DNA of 10,455 bases, taken from NCBI GenBank assembly GCA_025453415.1, contig JALOQL010000062.1, forward strand, positions 1 to 10,455. Direction: 5' to 3'. This DNA is from Minisyncoccota bacterium (lineage in GTDB: Bacteria; Patescibacteriota; Minisyncoccia; Minisyncoccales; UBA5738). Below, one piece after another: positions 1 to 4,636 of the stretch. The position numbers and the translations under genes are program-made. The stretch's first letter is position 1, and every line of letters begins with the position of its first letter. A model generated the notes under the pieces. That model had not been told where the DNA came from. It did not search any database and saw only the letters and a program-made list of their open reading frames with translations.

Positions 1-179
1 AACGCTCCGCAGATTTCAAGGCCGTTGGTGATGTACGCTTCGTGGCAAAATACAACCGTCTCGATGCCCATTGATTTGTAATGAGCCGCCCGGATTTCCC
101 ATCGCTCGACCGTTTCCTGTGCTTGATTCCGCTCCCAAATTGGACCGGGAGCGATTACCAGGATAGCTTTCGGTTCCAT
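1..179 (-). CDS. Unrecognised protein, N-terminal 59 residues (cut by window edge)
   Basis: An open frame begins at an ATG at 179 and runs off the left edge without a stop. It starts MEPKAILVIAPGPIWER and continues with a segment resembling a second beta strand (MGIETVVFCHEAY). The strand-loop-helix-strand pattern, with a Gly/Pro-rich turn after the first hydrophobic strand, suggests a Rossmann-like alpha/beta fold. DUF218/YdcF-type proteins look somewhat like this, but that is only an impression. A weak Shine-Dalgarno (GGTGA) lies six bases before the ATG. The gene is divergent from the secreted hydrolase-like gene starting at 345, with a 165-base shared upstream region. Codon use looks like real coding sequence. 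Function is unknown. Confidence 0.6.
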   Translation of the reverse strand, partial: MEPKAILVIAPGPIWERNQAQETVERWEIRAAHYKSMGIETVVFCHEAYITNGLEICGA

Positions 180-191
180 CTAAGGTCACCC

Positions 192-253
192 ATTCAATTA
201 TTAAACCATTATTAAAACCGGCCGTAAATATCTGAGGCGGACAATAATTGAAT
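192..253. repeat. Perfect 11-bp inverted repeat in a divergent promoter region
   Basis: ATTCAATTATT at 192-202 is matched exactly in reverse complement by AATAATTGAAT at 243-253, with a 40-base gap. It lies between two divergent genes (starts at 179 minus and 345 plus), just upstream of the promoter boxes of the plus-strand gene. A dimer-binding operator for both genes is possible. In A/T-rich DNA a chance match of this length is also possible. Confidence 0.35.
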
Positions 254-268
254 CGGATGGCCTATATG

Positions 269-297
269 TTGACAGATTGAATTCTTTATGTTATTTA
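269..297 (+). promoter_or_regulatory. Probable promoter of the secreted hydrolase-like gene
   Basis: A perfect -35 box TTGACA lies at 269-274. Seventeen bases later a weak -10 candidate TATTTA (3 of 6) lies at 292-297. The start codon is at 345, preceded by AAGGTAGGG as a plausible ribosome binding site. The -35 is convincing and the -10 is not. Confidence 0.4.
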
Positions 298-344
298 TTT
301 GCCAGCTCACTCTCTTCGGGGAGTGCACAAGGTAGGGATTACGG

Positions 345-1175
345 ATGAAACCAAGAAATTGGATATTAATGGCTCTCGTTCTCAGCCTGTTTTTTTCAAC
401 AATGGCTGTGGGAGAGGATGTACAAAAAAGGGGTACCGTATATTATGTTGGAGGTTTATTGACAGGTCAGAAAATGATCGACCTAACCAACGACACCATA
501 AATGAGAAAAGGACGCTAGTATCCGAGTACGGCTACGATCTGGTATGGCTTGATTACAGCCGCGGTATAACAATTGGCGACCCGGAGATGTATGGTGACG
601 TGACGCTTGCGCCAAACATGCGCAATACTACAGCAAAAGACATTTATCTGGTCACGTCCGCTGGCGGTCCGGTGTTCCTTTATCAGCTTGTGGTCAAAAA
701 AGTTCCATTCCTGGGAATGACCGCATTTGTTGAAACGACTAATTTCGGGATGCCATGGATTGTCGACAAGGGAATTAATCTAGCTTCGGGACTTAGAGAT
801 GACGATCCAATGGATATTGATTCGCCATTTGCGCAAAAGCTATTTCCCGATAGCGAGTATATGAAAGCAATTAGGATTAACATTGGCAACTTTAATCCCG
901 ATGTCCAGGTGCTTGGCAACTATTATCTGGCGTCGAGTAAGGCTGACTGGGGTTTCTTCGACTTCTGGGGCGCGGGTTCCCTATTCAAGCCATTTCCAGA
1001 ACCGAAACCACTGATATATCCTATTGACCACGAAAAAATCCTTGGTAACGACACGGTAATTGAAGATCTGTTCGCAGCACTGAACATATCAAAACTAAAC
1101 TCCTCCTCAAATTTTTTACTATTTCAAACACCCGCAGGTATAACCTGCGGGTGTTTTGTTGAATTATTTTTTTAA
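345..1175 (+). CDS. Secreted alpha/beta-hydrolase-like protein with altered nucleophile motif
   Basis: The protein has 276 residues in this frame. Residues 1-24 form a Sec-type signal peptide (MKPRN, a hydrophobic core, then MAVGED) without a lipobox, so export is likely. The body resembles a small alpha/beta hydrolase and aligns by eye with the neighbour at 1228-1866. Both share a first strand near residue 31, a nucleophile elbow (VTSAGG with Ser105, versus GHSAGG), a DSEYMK helix resembling GSKFMK, and a late His (DHEKIL, His229, versus GHVELV). The usual first Gly of GxSxG is Val here, so activity is uncertain. Homology ends near residue 247. The last 29 codons run through a strong terminator hairpin, and the stop lies beyond it. 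One base fewer in the AAAA run at 1091-1094 would end the protein at once with TAA at 1096. The true C-terminus may therefore be ...ALNISN. Substrate unknown. Confidence 0.72.
   Translation: MKPRNWILMALVLSLFFSTMAVGEDVQKRGTVYYVGGLLTGQKMIDLTNDTINEKRTLVSEYGYDLVWLDYSRGITIGDPEMYGDVTLAPNMRNTTAKDIYLVTSAGGPVFLYQLVVKKVPFLGMTAFVETTNFGMPWIVDKGINLASGLRDDDPMDIDSPFAQKLFPDSEYMKAIRINIGNFNPDVQVLGNYYLASSKADWGFFDFWGAGSLFKPFPEPKPLIYPIDHEKILGNDTVIEDLFAALNISKLNSSSNFLLFQTPAGITCGCFVELFF
1126..1160. terminator. Strong rho-independent terminator, usable in both directions
   Basis: A perfect 14-bp stem (1126-1139 with 1143-1156, loop ATA) has the GC-rich core CACCCGCAGGT. It is followed by TTTTGTT on the plus strand, and by TTTG on the minus strand after the other arm. 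It lies between two convergent genes and would serve both. It overlaps the last codons of the open frame of the plus-strand gene, ahead of that frame's stop codon at 1173-1175. Confidence 0.85.
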
Positions 1176-1227
1176 ACAAACAACATTGATGTTGCGCGCT
1201 TAAAAAAATGGAAAAGGAAGAATGGTT

Positions 1228-1866
1228 TCAAGCTTTCAGTAGGGCGATTGCGGATTTAACCGGTTCAGCCTCTATAACTAGTTCCACGTGGCCTATATCA
1301 GGAAAGACCATTTGGGTCGCTCCGGGTATTTCGGTGAATCCGTATCCAAGGGCTGACATGAGCCTCGCCGGTTTTCCTCTGCTCGCTTTGCCTTTGAATT
1401 CGATATAGCCTTTGCCTATCGCGTTCTCTGGCGGCAGCAGTTTCATAAATTTACTGCCGCGGCGCATATCTTTGACATAAGGCCAATCGCGGTTCAGCCC
1501 GGTCACTTGCTCGATGAGACGATTCGTGCCACCGTTGGGGCACTCCACAAGTATCGTCTTTGCGAATTTGACACCCAGGACTTCCTCAAAATATCTGACG
1601 ATTAAACCGCCTGCCGAATGACCTATTGCAAAGTCATTTGGGGTCGGTTCGTAGTATTTGAGAAACGCCCTTGATTCCTTCACACAATCGAACAATGATG
1701 CTTGCGTGAACCCGCTATTGAAATAATTCACGGGTACCAGCTCGAGGCCGGCCTCCGCGAACATTGCTTGATTGATTCCCACCTTTTCCCAAAATAGATT
1801 CAGCGTCTCCATAAGGGCCATGTAGCCCTCAAAATAGAAGACTCTTCTTAATATTCCACTATCCAA
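1228..1866 (-). CDS. Alpha/beta hydrolase, lipase/esterase-like
   Basis: A 212-residue cytosolic protein with no signal peptide. It carries the nucleophile elbow GHSAGG (Ser84), followed by an oxyanion-side strand TILVECPNGG. A helix resembling those after the core of class-2/PGAP1-like lipases reads DMRRGSKFMKLL (about 133-144). A catalytic-type His sits in DIGHVELV (His193). The acidic member of the triad cannot be assigned by eye. The start is TTG at 1866, chosen because AAAGGAG lies nine bases upstream; the first later Met is at residue 16. A consensus promoter precedes the gene. It converges on the secreted hydrolase-like gene, which looks like a distant paralogue, and lies downstream of a patatin gene on the same strand. 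Likely role: hydrolysis of a lipid or other ester; the substrate cannot be read from the sequence. Confidence 0.82.
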   Translation of the reverse strand: MDSGILRRVFYFEGYMALMETLNLFWEKVGINQAMFAEAGLELVPVNYFNSGFTQASLFDCVKESRAFLKYYEPTPNDFAIGHSAGGLIVRYFEEVLGVKFAKTILVECPNGGTNRLIEQVTGLNRDWPYVKDMRRGSKFMKLLPPENAIGKGYIEFKGKASRGKPARLMSALGYGFTEIPGATQMVFPDIGHVELVIEAEPVKSAIALLKA

Positions 1867-1917
1867 GATCTCACGCTCCTTTCCTTTCTATCGCTTCGAA
1901 GTAAGTCTAACCCATTA

Positions 1918-1946
1918 ATTATATCATAAATTTGGTCTTTTGTCAA
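1918..1946 (-). promoter_or_regulatory. Full-consensus sigma70-type promoter of the alpha/beta hydrolase
   Basis: Read on the minus strand, TTGACA (1946-1941), a 17-base spacer and TATAAT (1923-1918) match consensus at all twelve positions. A TGA just before the -10 adds the extended -10 element. Predicted transcription starts near 1911, giving a leader of about 45 bases to the TTG start at 1866. Confidence 0.85.
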
Positions 1947-1989
1947 TAATAAGTAGTAACAAAAAAACGACCTCCTATGAATAAAGTTT

Positions 1990-2015
1990 AAGCTGGACAG
2001 GTTAGCGTCCAGCTT
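1990..2015 (-). terminator. Hairpin over the stop codon of the patatin gene, weak terminator
   Basis: A perfect 9-bp stem (AAGCTGGAC at 1990-1998 with GTCCAGCTT at 2007-2015) has an 8-base loop holding the TAA stop codon (2002-2004). The minus-strand sequence after it, AAACTTTATT, is only moderately U-rich. A strong T-run (1962-1968) lies about 20 bases further on, without its own hairpin. Confidence 0.5.
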
Positions 2016-2919
2016 CGATTTTTTGCAGAATATCCAATGTGCCCCGGAAAGCGTCGATGAACGCTTTTTTAAGTACGCGCGGGTCGAGTTCAAGCGAGTC
2101 GAGCTTCACCGGCGCATAAAGCACGCCGATCGTTCGTCCCGAATTTATGTCGTTAAGCTTGTTGAGCGTGTTCTTACGCAAGGCTTCTTTGATCGCCTTG
2201 CGCGTGGCGCGCGATGATTTCCACCAAACGATGAGCTCTTTGGCTTCATTCCAGAGCTGGCCCAGCGTCATCTTGTCTTTTTCCTCCTCGAGCACGTTGG
2301 CCAATATTAGGACATGGGTCACTTCTTTAAAGTGCTCCAGTATCTGTTTTATTGGCACCTGATACCGGCCGCCGTCGCCATATAACTTGCCCAGTATTTC
2401 TACTTTGGCGAACAGCGCCATTGATGCCAGGATCGCCTCGAGACCAAGCTCGCGCAAATCAAGCAACACATAGTTGCCGTCCTCATCGGTTACGCCGACA
2501 TAAAAGCGAGTTCCCGACTCATTCAAATTTTGAAACAGCTCGCCCATATCCAGCGAGTATTCACCGCGCCGGATAAGGTTGAATATCGCGTCCATGTCGA
2601 TTATGACCGGACGTTTCAATCCAAACCTCCAAGGCTTCCAAACAAAGATATGCTTCGAGCTTTCTCTTATAAAAAGGTTTAACCCCTTTACAAGAGTCGC
2701 CGTACTGCACAGGCAATACGCGGCCACGATCGCGCCGATGGAATTACCCACGACGATATCGAACCGGTATCCCTTCGTTACCAGGGCAAACATTTGCCCG
2801 GCACCGATAATGCCGCGCATGATGCCGCCCATTATGAAAAGCAGGAACACGAACGCGTCGCCCTGCTTTTCGCCTTCTCGCTCGTGCAGAGCCTTAATTA
2901 CCGCTTTCGTATCCTCCAC
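2002..2919 (-). CDS. Patatin-like phospholipase
   Basis: A 305-residue protein with the three hallmarks of the patatin family in order. These are an oxyanion-hole glycine motif GGIMRG (31-36), a nucleophile elbow GNSIG with Ser60, and the catalytic Asp in DGG (Asp182), reached through the typical stretch ASMALF...KLYGDGG. Patatins use this Ser-Asp dyad to release fatty acids from phospholipids and related lipids. The region after about residue 200 is Lys/Glu-rich and helical and I cannot assign it. The start is GTG at 2919, with GGAGG seven bases upstream. Residues 22-30 are hydrophobic but too short for a membrane helix, and belong to the first core strand. It has its own promoter, is divergent from the gene at 3036, and is followed by the alpha/beta hydrolase. 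The specific lipid substrate is unknown. Confidence 0.9.
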   Translation of the reverse strand: MEDTKAVIKALHEREGEKQGDAFVFLLFIMGGIMRGIIGAGQMFALVTKGYRFDIVVGNSIGAIVAAYCLCSTATLVKGLNLFIRESSKHIFVWKPWRFGLKRPVIIDMDAIFNLIRRGEYSLDMGELFQNLNESGTRFYVGVTDEDGNYVLLDLRELGLEAILASMALFAKVEILGKLYGDGGRYQVPIKQILEHFKEVTHVLILANVLEEEKDKMTLGQLWNEAKELIVWWKSSRATRKAIKEALRKNTLNKLNDINSGRTIGVLYAPVKLDSLELDPRVLKKAFIDAFRGTLDILQKIEAGR

Positions 2920-2948
2920 TCGTAATCCTCCATTCGGATAACTTATTT

Positions 2949-2977
2949 ATTTAACAATAAATGCGGTTATCGGTCAA
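2949..2977 (-). promoter_or_regulatory. Probable promoter of the patatin gene
   Basis: On the minus strand, TTGACC (2977-2972), a 17-base spacer and TTAAAT (2954-2949) match consensus at 5 and 4 of 6 positions. It is back to back with the promoter of the plus-strand gene at 3036; the two -35 boxes are ten bases apart. Confidence 0.55.
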
Positions 2978-2987
2978 ACCACTAATA

Positions 2988-3016
2988 TTGACAATTTGAT
3001 TAAAAAGACACATAAT
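2988..3016 (+). promoter_or_regulatory. Promoter of the unrecognised gene at 3036
   Basis: TTGACA (2988-2993), a 17-base spacer and CATAAT (3011-3016) give an 11 of 12 match. The expected start near 3023 leaves a leader of only about 13 bases, which still contains AAGGTGG as ribosome binding site seven bases before the ATG. Confidence 0.75.
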
Positions 3017-3035
3017 TTTTGGGCAAGGTGGGCCA

Positions 3036-3719
3036 ATGAATTTCGGAAAGCATGCCTTGGTTATCGGAAACGGCAGTCCTTTTAAAAATGTCCTTAATTG
3101 GCTGGAAACTACCCCGGAGTCAGATATTGTGTACAACTGGATAATGAGCAATTTTGGCTTCGGATTTTCGTCAACACCGGTCAATGCCGATGGCTTGTAT
3201 TGCGATTGCCAAAAACTCTTCGCCAGCGGTCGGGATATAGAGAGCTTGCTTTTCTGGGTGATAAACGCGTCTCCGATTCCGGAGTTCCGTTTTTACCTGG
3301 ATGTGACTGGAATCGCCTTCGAAATGGTTGTCGCGACATGTAAGCGTTTATCGCGCTGTTGCTTCCGCGGACAATTTACCATTGTCTCAAAATTGCCTTA
3401 CCACATAAAACTATGCCACGAGAGCGGCTGGGAAAAAACGGGCTTGTTGTGGGGTGGCACCTCTGTTGGGGCATACGATGAAGCGAATCGTATCGGGTGC
3501 AAGCTGGTGATACTGGTTCTCGGCAACATGGAACCGATCGGCGCGGTAATTTCGCGGGCGGACGCAATCATAACTCTCTCCAAAAACTCGATTGCGGTGG
3601 GAGTAAAGGGGGTTAGTTGGCCGCGCGATTTTGAGGAAGTAAAAGACATTTTCTCGGTCGTAATAACCGGCCGTCCGGATATGCTGTCGTTCCAAAATCT
3701 GAAATTGTCAGGAGTTTAA
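3036..3719 (+). CDS. Unrecognised protein, 227 residues, Cys-rich
   Basis: I do not recognise a family. The protein begins MNFGKHALVIGNGSP, a hydrophobic strand followed by a Gly-rich turn as in nucleotide- or sugar-binding Rossmann-type folds. Later strands are likely at FTIVSKL (114-120), CKLVILVLGN (155-164) and ADAIITLS (175-182). Seven cysteines (56, 58, 102, 108, 109, 127, 155) include CDC and RCC pairs. There is no signal peptide or membrane helix. The gene has a near-consensus promoter and a good ribosome binding site, so it is expressed. It is divergent from the patatin gene through a shared 116-base region and converges on rplU. A thiamine-pyrophosphokinase- or glycosyltransferase-like role came to mind from the strand pattern, but no motif supports either. 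Confidence 0.75.
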   Translation: MNFGKHALVIGNGSPFKNVLNWLETTPESDIVYNWIMSNFGFGFSSTPVNADGLYCDCQKLFASGRDIESLLFWVINASPIPEFRFYLDVTGIAFEMVVATCKRLSRCCFRGQFTIVSKLPYHIKLCHESGWEKTGLLWGGTSVGAYDEANRIGCKLVILVLGNMEPIGAVISRADAIITLSKNSIAVGVKGVSWPRDFEEVKDIFSVVITGRPDMLSFQNLKLSGV

Positions 3720-3730
3720 CCTAGCTCCTG
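3709..3730 (+). terminator. Short hairpin over the stop codon of the 3036 gene
   Basis: CAGGAG (3709-3714) pairs with CTCCTG (3725-3730) around a 10-base loop that contains the TAA stop (3717-3719). It is followed by GCTTAATTTATTTTAC, U-rich but interrupted. It is a weak terminator candidate; the stronger hairpin at 3756-3771 lies just beyond. Confidence 0.35.
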
Positions 3731-3750
3731 GCTTAATTTATTTTACAATC

Positions 3751-3775
3751 AAAAACCCCGCTGGCGCGGGGCTTT
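3751..3775 (-). terminator. Rho-independent terminator of rplU
   Basis: CCCCGC (3756-3761) and GCGGGG (3766-3771) form a 6-bp GC stem with a 4-base loop. On the minus strand it is followed by TTTTTG, a good U-tract, 15 bases after the rplU stop codon. In the plus direction it is followed by CTTTAAAG and may also stop transcription from the convergent gene. Confidence 0.8.
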
Positions 3776-3786
3776 AAAGTTTTAGG

Positions 3787-4101
3787 TTACAGACTGATCG
3801 AATCGATCTGCACTTCGGTCAATTGTTGGCGGTGGCCCTTCTTCAAGTGGTAGCGCTTTTTGGCCTTGTACTTATAGGCGATCACTTTGGGTCCCTTGGT
3901 CTGGGCCACGATCTTGGCCGAAACGGCGGCGCCCTTCACGGTCGGCTGGCCTATTTCCACCTTCTTGTCGTCGGTTTCAACCAGTAAAACCTCCTCGAAT
4001 TTGACGGTTTTTCCGGCTTCGCCTTCCAGTTTCTCGATCTTCAATTTTTGTCCCGGGGTCACGATATACTGCTTCCCGCCGGTCTTGATTACGGCTAACA
4101 T
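3787..4101 (-). CDS. rplU: Ribosomal protein bL21
   Basis: Complete 104-residue bL21, the normal length for the family. It begins MLAVIKTGGKQY, has the central segment VEIGQPTVKGAAVSAKI, and ends with the family signature KKGHRQQLTEVQI. bL21 binds 23S rRNA in the large ribosomal subunit. In many bacteria rplU is followed by rpmA (bL27); here it is followed by a terminator and a convergent gene, so rpmA must lie elsewhere. There is no clear Shine-Dalgarno ahead of the ATG (the leader is A/T-rich), which is common in small-genome lineages. A separate promoter lies between rplU and the four-helix-bundle gene upstream, so rplU need not depend on the rmuC operon. Confidence 0.97.
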   Translation of the reverse strand: MLAVIKTGGKQYIVTPGQKLKIEKLEGEAGKTVKFEEVLLVETDDKKVEIGQPTVKGAAVSAKIVAQTKGPKVIAYKYKAKKRYHLKKGHRQQLTEVQIDSISL

Positions 4102-4138
4102 GATTTTATTGATTAGTTATATTTAGCCTAACCATTTT

Positions 4139-4167
4139 GTTTTACACTATTTGAGCCAATAAGTCAA
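4139..4167 (-). promoter_or_regulatory. Probable promoter of rplU
   Basis: On the minus strand, TTGACT (4167-4162), a 17-base spacer and TAAAAC (4144-4139) match consensus at 5 and 4 of 6 positions. The leader to the rplU ATG would be about 31 bases. A second -10-like TATAAC closer to the gene has no -35 partner. Confidence 0.5.
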
Positions 4168-4183
4168 ACAGTTTTACCATCTC

Positions 4184-4208
4184 TAATCCCTAATCCCTGA
4201 TCCTTAAC
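4184..4208 (+). repeat. Left heptad array flanking the four-helix-bundle gene
   Basis: Consecutive 7-base units on the plus strand are TAATCCC, TAATCCC and TGATCCT, followed by TAAC. It lies 16 bases beyond the stop codon of the four-helix-bundle gene, and points inward, in inverted orientation to the array at 4605-4636. The two arrays match at 20 of 25 positions when their TAAC ends are aligned. Confidence 0.75.
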
Positions 4209-4223
4209 TAAGCCCAAAAATCA

Positions 4224-4595
4224 TCATTTTGACAAATACCTAGTAAAGGCATTCAGCTGTTTCGCTAAATTTCTGGCTTCTTCGAGTATCTGGCAATGGG
4301 TTTTGATATCGATATATCCTTCATCCAATGCGCAATCCATCGATGCGACCACCTCATCCAACGAGCAATGAGATCTATTGATATATAAACGTGTATCTTT
4401 GTCGGTCTTCTTATTGGAGCTTTCGGCAATGTTTAGTATGATTGAGGATGATGCTCGCCTCGCTTGGTCACTTAATCCGTAATTTTCATTTCGAGGAAAA
4501 TTGTTTGATATTTCATAAATGCGCCTCCGGAATTTTCTCGCATCAGAATATATTTGCCAATCTCTAAAGCGAAATCCATAATTTTCAGCATTCAT
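4224..4595 (-). CDS. Four-helix-bundle protein, S23/IVP (Avd-like) family
   Basis: A complete 123-residue protein of the four-helix-bundle family first known from intervening sequences in 23S rRNA genes and related to Avd of diversity-generating retroelements. Conserved marks are the first helix FRDWQIYSDARKF (10-22), the turn NNFPRNENYGLSDQARRA (31-48), the core SIILNIAESS (51-60), and SLDEVVASMDCALDEGYID (78-96), where the family usually has GSL-E. Family members are small basic oligomers thought to bind nucleic acid; the function of free-standing genes like this one is not established. ATG at 4595 is the natural start, as FRDWQ follows at the usual distance. There is no good Shine-Dalgarno. 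The gene lies between rmuC and rplU on the same strand, bounded on both sides by inverted heptad repeats. No 23S rRNA or reverse transcriptase is in the window. Confidence 0.92.
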   Translation of the reverse strand: MNAENYGFRFRDWQIYSDARKFRRRIYEISNNFPRNENYGLSDQARRASSSIILNIAESSNKKTDKDTRLYINRSHCSLDEVVASMDCALDEGYIDIKTHCQILEEARNLAKQLNAFTRYLSK

Positions 4596-4604
4596 GCCTT
4601 TTTT

Positions 4605-4636
4605 GTTAGGGATTAAGGATTAACGATTAGTGATTA
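4605..4636 (-). repeat. Right heptad array, starting on the rmuC stop codon
   Basis: On the minus strand, four consecutive 7-base units are TAATCAC, TAATCGT, TAATCCT and TAATCCC, followed by TAAC. The first TAA (4636-4634) is the stop codon of rmuC. The array ends ten bases before the ATG of the four-helix-bundle gene, so it forms the leader of that gene. Confidence 0.8.

Larger units (their letters stand above)
4184..4636. other. Candidate inserted module: four-helix-bundle gene between inverted heptad arrays
   Basis: A block of about 453 bp is made of one gene and two inverted arrays of a TAATCNN unit. Each array ends inward with TAAC. The right array begins exactly with the TAA stop codon of rmuC, and the left array ends short of the rplU promoter. 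The block thus fits neatly between two house-keeping genes. No transposase is encoded. Whether it moves, or is a fixed regulatory arrangement, cannot be told from one copy. Confidence 0.4.

Noticed and set aside
299..505. Plus-strand 68-codon frame overlapping the start of the secreted protein
   Set aside because: It overlaps the signal-peptide region in another frame and has no ribosome binding site.
1848..2093. Minus-strand 81-codon frame between the patatin and alpha/beta hydrolase genes
   Set aside because: It overlaps both recognised genes and spans a consensus promoter, and has unlikely composition.
4184..4208. Heptad units as a CRISPR array
   Set aside because: The units are 7 bases and directly adjacent, with no spacers and no cas genes.
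4224..4595. Diversity-generating retroelement built around the Avd-like protein
   Set aside because: No reverse transcriptase, template repeat or variable repeat is seen in the window.
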